Program-made: the position numbers and the translations under genes
From: Melampsora larici-populina 98AG31
Lineage: Eukaryota > Basidiomycota > Pucciniomycetes > Pucciniales > Melampsoraceae
Reading direction: 5' to 3'
Length of the DNA: 45,158 bases
Assembly: GCF_000204055.1 (NCBI RefSeq)
Contig: NW_006768823.1
Location: 475,046-520,203, forward strand
The notes under the pieces: generated by a model
What the model was told of the DNA's origin: nothing
Databases searched by the model: none
What the model saw: only the letters and a program-made list of their open reading frames with translations
Shown here: piece by piece, positions 23,028-34,152 of the stretch
Numbering within the stretch: the first letter of the stretch is position 1
Layout of the letters: each line of letters begins with the position of its first letter

Positions 23028-24026
23028 ATTAATGAAGTATGAATGAATTGAATAATACATACAAATGTCAATTTCAAACTCAACCACAAACTTTGAATAG
23101 CTCATCCATAGGCGATAGCCGTCATGTCCGGCACCACGAGACGATCCAAGGTCACCACTTTCAACAAAAAAAGGCATTCAGATAAGCACTCAAGATAGCA
23201 CCATGATGAATAAGAATTGCCTACATTGCTTTGTCGAGTGTGAATAAGCTCACATTGGCCATCAACGCAAGCATCTCCTTGTGATGATGATACAGTGCCT
23301 TGAGAGCCTGGGCTTCATCTTGGATATGTGCGGTACAGCTGTGCCAAGCTTCTTGCCGGCTTGTTTTTGTTCTGCGTGAAGTGTGGCAATTCTTGAAGTA
23401 GGCCACTTGTTCATCAATGACTTGTAGTTTGATACCGTAGGAAGCACTAGGTCTATACTGGAAGGCAAATTTCCATCGATCAAAGTTGGTGCTGAGGTAC
23501 TCAGGTTGGTGATGGTTGAGGTGAAGTTTTGAGAATTGGTAAGTTGAGTCTGGTGTCGAGGGCGCTTTCTGGCTGATGCTCGATGTCGGTTGGAAGATAA
23601 GGTCAAATCTACATCGCCATCTGTTTCTTCTTGGTCTGATTCGGATGGAGATTGTGGCATAAATATGTCACTGTGATCATTGTCGCTTTCAATATCCCCA
23701 TTGTCTTGACTGGGCCTCTTGGTGTTCACTCAAAGCATATGTTTTCGAAAGGAAGACGTGGTTGTTGAGTTTTGAGTCTGCAGAATAGCCGCGTTGGTCT
23801 CGGCCAAAGGTTGTGGCTGTAAAATAGGTGGGTTGGTTTGGTTCAATTGGGATTGAACCTCTGTTGTTTTTTGACCTGTCAAAGACGATTTAGTAGAGCA
23901 ATTGGCTCTCTTAGTGATGGTTGCGGTTTTGGGAGTCACTCAAGCACGGCCAGATCGATTAGCTCTTGTAGCTCTTGAGTTTCCCTCACGAGCAGGATTG
24001 ATTTGAGTTCGTCGGGTGCTGGTCAT

Positions 24027-26087
24027 TGTGGTAGGAAAGGATTCAGCAAATGATGGAGTCTGAAGAATGCTGTGAAGTAGTTTACTTATGAGTTCGAAAG
24101 AATCAGACTGGTCTGCCCCTCCACCCAAAATTTGAGTATTACATATGTATTTTACATTGGTATATGTGTTGTACATATGTAACAATCAAATTCCGGTGTG
24201 AAATCAAATGTACTAAGTAAGACGTTGATACCTTCATTTGGTATCTTGACCATCTTGAGGAAGTCCCCAAGCAAATGTTTGTGGTTAGAACTTGACAATT
24301 AATTCATCTTATCATTTGTGTAAATAAGATGATGATGGCCACTATATGGCCAGGAAAGAGGTGGTCCATGTACACTTGGAGTAAGCTCATCACAATTTTG
24401 AATGCAATTTCAAGTTATGTTGCTTCAATAAAAAATCTACAGTTTAACACAAATGCCAGTGATTGAACTTGGAAGATATTTGCAGGAATTTTTGCTTACA
24501 TGTTGAGTCCATTGGGTAGACAAATCACATTCCCCTGGACCCCTAATGGCACGATGAGTGGTTGAATAGTACTATTTGATAATGTGTTGGAAACACATGC
24601 TCAAATCAAAACTTTTTCAGTTTGGAAGTTAACACAAAAGTTGAACTGGTCAGACATTTTTGGAGTATGTGGATTTTATATTTATCACAGATTTCAGTCA
24701 AATCAACGGTGTTACAGACCCTTTATGGTTTGATGAGAGGTCACATAGGACTATTTGATAATGTTTTGGAAACAAATGCTACAATTAAAACTTTTTCAGC
24801 TGTGTAGTTAACCCAAAAGTTAAGCTTGGGAAATGTCGTTGGAGTATGTGGGGTTTATATTTATGACCACTTTCACTCAAATCATCAGTGTATCAACCAC
24901 TTATGGCCTGTTCAGCGGACCGGCAGAACCCAAATTGACATATTTGTGGAAACACATGCCACAAGTAAAACTTTTTCAGTTTTGCTTCAAACCCAAAAGT
25001 TGAACTTGTCCTTATTAGTGAAATTTTGGGCTGTTTTGGGGAAGACGCTCTATAAGGAAAACTTTTTTGTTTGATGAGAGAAACTGAAAAAAATGACTTC
25101 TTTATTTCAGTTCAAACTATGAAAATAATGAAAAATATCAACTTTTTTTTTTTGGGTCACCTCACCAAATTTTCACCATATTATACCTCATTGAGAGTAA
25201 AATAACAATGATAATGATGCACTCTTCAATACTCAGAACTTCCAAAAGTTGGTGTTTTTTACAAGTTCAACAGGCTATCTATTTTCACACAATTTGGGGG
25301 TATTTATTTGTCAATTTCAATGGTTAGATGGTTTTCACAGATATGAGCTCATGATATAACTCAGCAGTTTTTTTAGTATTACTGGTATAAGATGTCAGCC
25401 ATTTATATACTTTCATGGTGAATAAAGTATATATAACACATACATGTGATTCATGAAACCATTTGACCATTGCGAATACTTTTCAACATTAAGAACAGTC
25501 AAAGGGTCACTTGCCATGGTCAAACCAAGTGGCTTTCTGCATGCCTGAACACAATATCTAATTCTCTCCAGATTGGTATATCTGATATTTATTTCTTGCA
25601 TCAAACATCTATATTTCCAAATTCATCAGAGTATAAACAGAAAGGGTGCTAACCAAAGTGCACTAATCCTTAACATCTTCCAACAATTATGCATATGACT
25701 GTCCTTTTAATGCAAGGGCCCTTTTGTTTGAGCTATGTATCCAGAGGATAGACAAGCCTATTGTCAAATGAATAATAAAATTCTTAGCCTATTCCCAAAT
25801 AATTAATTACCTTGAGAATCAATTCCTTGGTCTTTAGAAGATGCTGGCATGAATGAAGACGACTAATGAACTGCTCATCAGGACATAGGAACACTCCCCT
25901 TTTCTATCTTTGTATCACCCATCATCCAATTTGCCCGTGAACCCTCAGTGTTGTGATCATTTGATCTACGTTTGATTTTACTCGTAACATTGTCAATTGT
26001 CTATTTGATTGCGGTTGTTTTTCATATTATAATCTTTCATCTTCGCAATCATTAACTATCCTTTTCCATCTTAATTGATCATTGGAA
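24027..26087. other. KDZ-A divergent intergenic region (candidate bidirectional promoter)
   Basis: About 2 kb between the starts of the minus-strand partner gene and the plus-strand transposase. No coding sequence is supported. The central part is the 180 bp repeat array at 24425-25035; the flanks are AT-rich with many short A/T runs. Confidence 0.6.
24425..25035. repeat. KDZ-A central tandem repeat, about 179 bp x 4
   Basis: Core blocks CAAATCAAAACTTTTTCAG...AACACAAAAGTTGAACTGG start at about 24425, 24602, 24781 and 24961 (period 177-180). The block GGAAACACATGC or a close variant precedes three of them, at 24589, 24768 and 24948. GGAGTATGTGG and TTTATATTTAT occur in intermediate positions. 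The same core reappears in the KDZ-B intergenic region. Confidence 0.85.
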
Positions 26088-28311
26088 ATGGGACAGAAGG
26101 GTTGTGTTATAAAATGTCCTCTAGGTTGTAAGGCAAAGAAATCAAGGACTAACGTGGATCCTGTTGGCTCGTCTTCTCAGGCTCTTGGCGAGTTCTCATT
26201 GGTAGAATCTCAATTGGTCCTTGCCAATGCTGAAGAATTGAATAAGGCTCTGATGGAATATAGTAATGTCATCCTTGAACCTTCCGACGCAATTGGAGTG
26301 ACTCGTGGCAACACTTCACCTCATGATACAGATCTCGGTCATGATGATTTTGGTGACCATCACAATGACCAGCTTCACAACTCCGATGAATCTCAATCGC
26401 ATTCTTCGTCTCCAACAAACACCAATGAACCTGGAACACCTCGAGTCAATATGTCTTTTGGGGAGTATATCAGAGGAGCTTATTACAAATCTAAACAGCT
26501 ACTCAAACACATTTGGTGGAAGAAAGTACTGGGGCCAATGTTTGTTGCTTTCATCTCCCAGTCCGTTAAGACCACTCAATGGGGGAATCTTCAAAAGTGG
26601 GATGAAGACTTCAATACCCGTTGTGCTTGTGGTCTTAGAGACCTCACTACTCGATTGGTAGACTTGGGGGATCTTCTTTGTGAGTTAAATTACTACTATC
26701 TCAGATCGAGCCCATACCAGAGCTAAACAAGAGGTTCTCATTCTGTAGCTCATCAAAAGAAAGAGATAACATTCTGCAAATGCACCTGTGATCAAGTGAG
26801 GTTGATAAGAATGGGCTACATAGGAGGATCTCCGATCCACCCCTGAACAGCCTTCTCTATTTGGCTAGTCCGATACCATCACATGCTGTGGAAGCAGTGT
26901 ACTGTCCAAATGCAGGGTTTCGCGCTGGCACTAGATGAGTTTCTTGATCCATCTAACCCTCTAATTCTTGTCCCCGGGACCACTCAAGTAAGTCTTTTGT
27001 AACCTTTCTTTTTTAACCTTTGTTTGTTTGATATACATACAGATGTTGATAGTATATTAGCCACGTCTGTGGCGGAAAACACTTTCTGCTGCTGTTAATG
27101 TATTTTGAGACATGCTATTGATGGAGGAGGAGGTATGTGAGCTTGCACTAGACCTTTCAGAGCTTGACAAGCTGGCCTTCAACTTCCCCAGATGCTTTGG
27201 CCCTCTCCTTGAAAACAGCAAAAAGGATGAGCCGGACTATATAGTGTGCTTCGATGGTAACTTTCAGCATCGAAGACATACAGCTGGCAGCCGCGAGTAT
27301 GAGGAATGGGAAATATCCTATCCATCTCTATTCATGAATCCAATGCAAGTTAATGCCTGGGCACCAGGCGGGTTGCGCAAGAATAAGGATGATGGTGCAC
27401 CTGTGAGTTCACTCCCCATCTTTTCCAGTCTTCAGACACAATTTTGTATTGGTCTTGACTGAACCTGATATGTATATAATGTGACTTCCATCATGACAGG
27501 ACCCATGCACTGCACAGCACACAGCGGCTGCAGACCACCGAGGAGCTGCAACATGGAAAGGTTGTGACGAGACAGGCCTGATCGGTATGGCTTGTCGCCA
27601 CGATCATATGCTGCAAATGGTCAATGTTGTTCAAAGCGGTGAAAAGTAAGTAGAGATATTTTTTGATTCTTTACCAAGACTGATTTCATTGTGGTAACAG
27701 GCAGTACTATGTCCTTGCCTTACTGGATGAGATCTTGGCCATCACAAACGCATCTGATTCCGAAGTCGACCGTCCAAAACGTCTTGGTATACTGTATGAC
27801 ATTGGTTGTACTTTGGAGAAGAGTATCATCAAGGTAATCTCGCTTGAACTCAACAATTGTATTTTTGCTAACAAATGATCTCATGAATCAGAGTCAGCTG
27901 TTCAAATCAGAGTGTGAGAAAAATCAGCTCAAATTTGGCACGAGTGTATTCCACTCATACGTGCACAGGTGGTCTTGTCAATTAAAGTACAACCCTTGCC
28001 TCAACAAAGGCTGGGGTCGCTCTGATGGCAAAGGACTCGAGCGTGACTGGTCCTCCTTGTCACCGCTGGTGATGCCAAATCGATACTCAACAAGGCAACA
28101 TCGACTCAACACCTTGCATCTCCAAAGCAAGCATCGAAATAGGATCTTGCGTGCAAATTCAGGTCAGTTATTTACCAATTATCTTACCTTTGATAGACAA
28201 GTTGATACTGTTCATTCCTATTATGTATTTGAAATTAGTCGGCTCCCTTCGAAAAAAGATAAAAGACACTCACACATCTTTCAACACAGCCAAGCACTGC
28301 CAGCATAGATG

Positions 28312-28824
28312 CCTCGGGTTGAGAAATCTGAGGCGTCATCGGAGGCGAATCCTCGGGCAGACCTTGTCCAAGGTTTTCGCCTGAGGGATGTTTTTGCCCT
28401 GAGAATCACCTCGGATCAAGACCTCGGGAAGCTTCTGTCCGAGGTTTTGCATCCAAGGATACCTCCACCTGTGGCGCCTGTACCAATTGACATACAAGCC
28501 GAAGGTAATGTGTCAAATACCATCGGCTAATGTGCCGATCTGTAGCACCAGAACATTGCAGGTGTTCTGGAACAAAACTTTAGCGACTTTTTTGCAAGTC
28601 AAAAACACTGCTGAACCACCCAAAATCACTCAGGAGCACGTTTTGTGGTGCATTGGGTCATACTCCATTGCTAAACCAAATGTTACAAGTGACTTGGTCC
28701 AAGAGCCCACCTCAGAGCGCTCTGAGACACGCCAGAGCGCTCTGAGACACACCAGAGCGCTCTGAGACACACCAGAGCGTTCTGAGACTTCTCAGAGCGC
28801 TCTGAAACTTCTCAGAGTGCTCTG
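28312..28824. repeat. KDZ-B left terminal inverted repeat with 20 bp palindrome array
   Basis: Outer part: several CCTCGG/CCGAGG motifs over 150 bp. Middle: about 250 bp nearly identical to the right end, with CACCTGTGGCGCCTGTACC, AGCACCAGAACATTGCAGG and GCAAGTCAAAAACACTGC. Inner part: six units at exactly 20 bp spacing (28713, 28733, 28753, 28773, 28793, 28813) of the perfect palindrome CAGAGCGCTCTG or a one-base variant. Confidence 0.92.
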
Positions 28825-29659
28825 GGTTTCCTTTGTAAATATATAAGTCCAATCTAGACCATTCTATCAGCGCAAAGGAATACCTCATTCATAAACCACA
28901 ACACTAAACAAAGGCAACAAAAACTAAAAAGACATCTGATTCGCAGTTGAGCGTCCAAAGATCGACTCAAAGATCAAACCAATCTCTGAGACCAGCTGAC
29001 TCACAGCGCTGGAACAGTGATACAATGGGATACCTACCTGCTTATCAACTCATACAAAACTATCTGTTTTGATTTCTAATCAATCAATGAACTCTCAATC
29101 ATGTCATTACAGTCACCAGTGATGATGATGATTTATAGAAGCAGCGACAAAAGTATCAATTGGGACACAACAATCATTGATAGGAAACAATATAGAGAAA
29201 CTCTCACACAACTTTGAATAATGAAAAATTTCAGTTGTGACAAGACGATCATTGGAAGTATACCAAAGAATAAAAAAGATAAAAAAACTGTCACAAAGAT
29301 TGAAACTATGACAAACCTACCATTCAAAATATGATAGAACTCCCACAAAACAAAATTTGAGATATAAAAGAAGCCGATAATTTGAAACATAAAGAAACTG
29401 TCATAAAACTTAAAACAATCACCAAAGTATCACTTGAACATAACAATCATGTGTAAGCATAGAGGTTCAAGCCGAGCTCTTTGAAAAGACGTTGAAAGCT
29501 GTTGTACAATTTCTGGAGTAGCTAGATCGGATGTCAACACTGGAATGGATGTATATGCATATATATCAATGAAGAATAAATAAAACATCATAACCAACCA
29601 AGAATTTCAAACAAGATCCCATGTAGCAAAAACTCACAACATAAACTCAAATACGACGC
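28825..29659. other. KDZ-B left subterminal non-coding region
   Basis: No gene. AT-rich, with loosely repeated AACTGTCACAAA/AAACTTAAAAC blocks about 60-70 bp apart between 29130 and 29450. I regard the open frame opposite this stretch as a by-product. Confidence 0.5.
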
Positions 29660-31852
29660 TTATCGATTGGACCTATGAGATATCTTGTTTTGTCTTGCGT
29701 GAGCCAAATTCAAAAGTCGGTGTCGGTAGGTACTTATATCAACTGTAGCACCTAGGTCTTCGTCATCTGATTGAGTCAAAGGGCGCTTTTTCGGTGGTCT
29801 ACCACGATTGTGTTGAAGATGATCATGATCGTCTTTGTCTGTGTCATCTTGTTCATGTCTAGCCAGATTAGGGTCGATTTGTTGAATATGGTCATTTCGA
29901 CGTCCTTGAAGTTGATCATCTGAATCCTCATCATCTTCATCGGGAAAGGTTTTAGGCTGAACGTCTTTGAGCTGATTGTGATTGTTAGTTTCCTTATCAC
30001 GGGTACTTTCTATTGTAAAATTACCATCTTCAATGTCCTTAAGCCAAATCTTGATTACCGCATCAGTGATTCTTCGATGTCCAGTCAAGAGATCGGATTC
30101 TTTGAGCTTAGACCCCGGCTTCTGTACAATCTTGATTGGCCAACCCCTCTCTGCGATGACACCAATAGGATCTGGCTTTTTGGGGAATTTCGATCCGGGA
30201 ACATGGGCATTGGCTATAGTAAAAGGACAAGAGTACAGATGGAGATGAGCTGCGGAGATCCGATAGACTTGAGGAAAACTGCATTTACCTGTAAGTTTAA
30301 TGAGCAGTGCTCCTAAGCGACTTTTCCGCTCATCGCTTGGTTGAGCAACCTTTCCCTCGATCTCTTTCGCTGTATCTTGTCCGTGAACATAGGTTGAGAA
30401 CTTGACAGGGACCTTGGCTTTCTCAAGCGCCCATTTGGCAAATAAAACATTGTTTGACAATGTTTGAGACCATCCATCTACCCCACCACAGCTCGCTGTT
30501 GTCATGTAGTATGCTATATGATTTTGTTGACAAACCACTGAGAACTGATGTGACAATGGCGGGTAAGTAGTGATTCCAGGTACTTTGACATCAAAATAAT
30601 GAGCACCTACATCTTGATGTGCTTTACGCACAGCCAGAAGTGACCGTTTTTGAAGAGACGCTACAGATGCTGTGGACTCGGGCTTGCCATGCGAGAGATG
30701 GAGTTTGTCGATATCAACTAAGCTGTCGAAAAGGGGTTTATACTTCAATTTGTCGGATTCCGAAAGCTTATGAACTTTTGGTGCGGGTATAACGGTATCA
30801 GATTGGGTGGTAATTACACCTTCATTGTCTTCATCTTCGTTATCAACTGAAGTAACATTGTCAATATTGCTGGTCGAGTAGTCAGGTAGATTAGCTAATG
30901 CAAAGAAGAGGGGGTCCTTAAAAATCTCTCGTTGGTCCTCGCTCAGTAGTTTCCATTGGTCGGACTTTTCTTTGTTACGAGCACCCCACCCTCCCTTGTC
31001 TTCACGTTCAGGAACTGCGAGTTCGAATGGAAAGGATCATTCGCAAAGGCGGTAAGTACGGTGTGGATTGATGAGGATTGCACAAATGATATCACATATG
31101 TGCTTCACCCAAATTATCCACACAGAACAAAAGGTACCGTACATACGGGTTGGCCTTGACCTTCTTAGACCCCAGACCCCTAAAATATCATATAGAGTGA
31201 CAATCTGGTTAAAATCATTAATCACCGTTTGGGTTATAAGAAAATCTCACACTAAATTCCAAATAACCACTTCGGGAACTCCAGCCATGAGGGCAATCAT
31301 CAGGATCCTCTTCTCGAAGTGCATCCTGACAATTTTGACCAGATCCTTAATATCTTTATGGGCCTTACTGCGACGTGAGTCTTGCTTTTTGATGTCTTCT
31401 CGGAGGTCAATCAATGTGTAATTCGGAAGCTCATCTTTGAACGTTTCGATCTCAAGTCCGGGAAAACACGAGCGAAAGGTCTTGGTCTTGGGAAGGTCAG
31501 AAGTGGCTCCGCTGGTTTCCGTCAAGGGTTGTGTTGGCTGGGTAGTGGTTGAATTGACTTGAGACCTACGGGCTTGCTGGTTCTTTCTTGCAGAGAGAGC
31601 ATTTGAATTGGTCGAAGTTGGTTCATGTGCTTCTTCTTCTTCATCTTCGATGTTGTGATCATCTTGATAATCACTGTCGTTGTTGTCTTCTTCTGCATTT
31701 GTTGCCCTTGAGTCATTTTGAGAAACACGAGTCGAGGGAGTTTTGGAAGATTTTTTAGGCTTAGAGGTAGTCTTGGTGGTGTTCTTTCTTCGAGCATTCT
31801 GAGATGAGCGCGTAGACTTGGCAGAGGTCTTCTTTGAGCGTGTGGAGGGCAT
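29660..31852 (-). CDS. KDZ-B partner protein (unknown family) with AT-hook
   Basis: Exon 1 (31852 to about 31265) begins MPSTRSKKTSAKSTRSSQN, a strongly basic Ser/Thr/Lys-rich tail, then an acidic stretch (DNNDSDYQDDHNIEDEEEEA), then SCFPGLEIETFKDELPNYTL and HFEKRILMIALMAGVP. After an intron, exon 2 (about 31020-29660) reads GGWGARNKEKSDQWKLLSED, ALANLPDY, an acidic insert, LKYKPLFDSLVDIDKL, SLLAVRKAHQDVG, CGGVDGWSQTLSNNVLFAKW, YVHGQDTAKEIEG, KPDPIGVIAERGWPIKIVQK, IKIWLKDIEDGNFTIES, an acidic region and an AT-hook (RGRPPKKRP, about 29800). Exon 2 is open throughout. Spacing and block order parallel the KDZ-A partner. The protein probably acts with the head-to-head KDZ transposase, perhaps binding AT-rich element DNA. 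No enzyme motif is visible. Confidence 0.72.
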
Positions 31853-34152
31853 GATGCTGGCAAAAGGGTAATTGTCGGCTGAAATTCTGAATCAATGGGT
31901 AGGAGATGGTTATGTATATGATGTGGTGACTGGTCTGATTGAAACAAAATGATTCATCACACGCTTTTCACACTTGTGAAAAGCTAGTTGTCATCAAATT
32001 TCAGGTGACACATGAAATTTGACCACCACGTGTCAGTGACATGTCCCATGTCCATTATGAATATTTCACGACAAGTCCCAAATCACATTAAATATAGAGT
32101 TCCACTCTGACATCCAAACCAATTGCTACTTTTCTGGAATTCAACACAATATAGTTGTGTTGAAGGATTTGTTAAACTGTGCCAGCCTGATGTTAGCAAA
32201 GGAATTATAAGCGCGTAGACCACCTCAGGTTGGGATGCTAAATCACTTTATGAGGTGTTACACAAAATCAATTATTGGGTGGGTTATTCATGACGCTCCA
32301 TTGCATTTTAGGTGAATCATAACACAAATATCATCTGCCCTGCATAATTTTGATTTATTTCATTGATCAAAAAGGTATTCAATATTGAATTTCAAACCAA
32401 AAATCAACATGAGACACTTTTAAGTGGGCTCCATGATAGGATTTTGGGGATTTGCAGTTACACAGTGAGCAAATAAAACTATTGGGTTTTGCAAGTAAAC
32501 CTAGGAATTGGACTTGGATCATCTTGAGTGACTATAGTTCATTCTGAATTACCCTTGATGGTAGTTCCCCATTCAAACTGACAGTCACTCATGGCCATTT
32601 AAGTGGGTACTGAGCCTGCTCAATGTGTGCAGGTCGTATCACTGATATTTGGAAATCAAGTGCTCCAATGATACTTTTGAAGTGAAGTTTAAATTTCCAA
32701 GAAATTTGAATCTGGTTTTCTGATTGGACATATTATCTCCATTAATGTTAATGTGCAACTTAATTTATATAATCAATAACCTCAACTCACTTTCATCGTG
32801 ATTTGAAAAACCAATATTGATGTGTGCAGGTCAACTTCGGCAACCAAGGGCTCCAATAAATATTTTACTTTAATACCAAAGTTGAACTTGTTTAATTGCT
32901 TTACAGAGTATCCCTACAAATGTGCAACTTACTTTATACATTTCATAAGGTCTACTAAGGTTCATTGTGTTTTGAAATCCCAATATCAATGTGTGCAGCT
33001 TTTTGAAAATCAAGTCCTCAAATAAAACTTTTGTAATTTTCAAATTAGAAAAAAAAATAACTTGTTCCATGGTTGGATATTGTATCACTAAGAATGTGCT
33101 GCTTAATTTATATGATACATAAGCTTACTTCAGGCTCATTATCATTTTGTCCACAAATCTCATCTTTTTTGAAGACACTGGCGTCAAATAAAATTTTTTC
33201 ATTTTTCAAGATAAATCAAAATTTGAAGCGGTTTCATGTTAGTATAACATTGCTTTAACTAAAAATCAACTTTCTTTCTATTTCAAATTTTGAGTGGTGT
33301 TTAGTGATTTTTGGCTGCCATTCCCGGGTAATAGTTTGTATTTGTGAGGTTAGCAGGGTTTACTTTACACCTCAAAAACTCATATCATTTTTATATAACA
33401 CTTGCATTTGTAGATGTATACTATTGACATGACTATTGAAGCATGAGGGAACTTCAACTTTTCATTTAACTTGACATTTTTTTTTATTTGAGGATCAAGT
33501 CTCAAAAATCATCATCTGCGCACCTCACAAGGTAATGCTCCAATCAGAATAAACCTGCAATTAATTTGTATCTTCTATGTTTCTATGGTCAATGTATTAT
33601 CTTTGAATTCAATACCATACTGTGATTTGGCAAAAGAATCAAATTCACCATGATATGGAAGTTTGCAATCATTAGCAAAACCCAAAAGCTATCGCTCGGA
33701 TATCAACTATGGAACTCCTCGCAGTCTCGATTCAACCAAAGAGTATTGAATTGTTGATTCCAATCCATTAAATATTTACTTATAGATAGACTTACAATCA
33801 TACAGCAAGAACACTTGATGATAACCTTGAAGCGTGAGTTTGATCATTCAAGTTGGATGTTTTTCTGGGCAATTGACAGAGGGATCACCCCTGGCCACCT
33901 GTCTCAAAAGTCAGGACACAATAAAGGATAAGACCATATAAGCCCGGGCGTAGTCTAATCTGGAAGTGCCAATCTAGACAAACCCGCGCTAACTAACAAC
34001 TCTTCATAACAAAAGTTGAAGCAAGGACTGAGACCTCGGTTGGTTTTTGTATGACGTTTAAGCCTTTGAAAACTCACCTTCTGTAGCCACTTTTTGTCTT
34101 TTTTATACTCCCAAAAGATCATTCCATTATTCCTTTTTAAATTATCATCTTC
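31853..34152. other. KDZ-B divergent intergenic region (candidate bidirectional promoter)
   Basis: 2.3 kb between the two start codons, AT-rich, no supported gene. It contains the repeat array at 32465-33235. The position is equivalent to the KDZ-A intergenic region. Confidence 0.6.
32465..33235. repeat. KDZ-B central tandem repeat, 165-195 bp x 5
   Basis: Core CAAATAAAACT followed within 25-50 bp by an AAGTTGAACTTG-like block recurs at about 32469, 32662, 32853, 33018 and 33185. ATGTGTGCAG precedes three of them (32623, 32820, 32989), and AATGTGCAACTTA/AATTTATAT blocks lie between. Units are more diverged than in KDZ-A but share the core. Confidence 0.78.

Larger units (their letters stand above)
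17323..24026 (-). pseudogene. KDZ-A partner protein (unknown family), decayed and split by a Harbinger element
   Basis: ATG at 24026 starts MTSTRRTQINPAREG, a short basic Ser/Thr-rich N-terminus. The same frame continues past TGA stops at 23940-23942 and 23730-23732 into an acidic stretch (ESDNDHSD, SESDQEETDGDVD). A frameshift near 23340 leads into HHHKEMLALMANVSLF. Next comes GSSRGAGHDGYRLWMSYSK (about 23100). The Harbinger element (18702-23027) intervenes. The gene resumes with PRASQGASLAQRNKIIGEKW, TLSGLPSPKQYKPLDLTPDE (18690-18410), then SDGWCLEFTS...NFPVIFGARTQGASVEEA (18230-18090), a MITE, SKSKSTAPKPKQPADVVK, KPHPAQRLKDKGYRVKIIQL (about 17660) and WLQDLEAGLFKIEKD, ending in an acidic tail (stop at 17323). 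Block order matches the KDZ-B partner throughout. Function unknown; the charge pattern suggests DNA or protein binding. Confidence 0.72.

Noticed and set aside
28487..28765. Near-identical 92-residue open frames at 28487-28765 (plus) and 38142-38420 (minus)
   Set aside because: They arise from the two copies of the KDZ-B inverted repeat; the frame crosses the palindrome array and has no protein family features.
28713..28824. CRISPR-like regular spacing in the 20 bp array
   Set aside because: The units are contiguous, with no unique spacers; this is a eukaryotic transposon end repeat.
29133..29390. Hydrophobic minus-strand frame resembling a membrane protein
   Set aside because: Reverse complement of AT-rich, loosely repeated sequence; Phe/Leu/Ile content follows from base composition.
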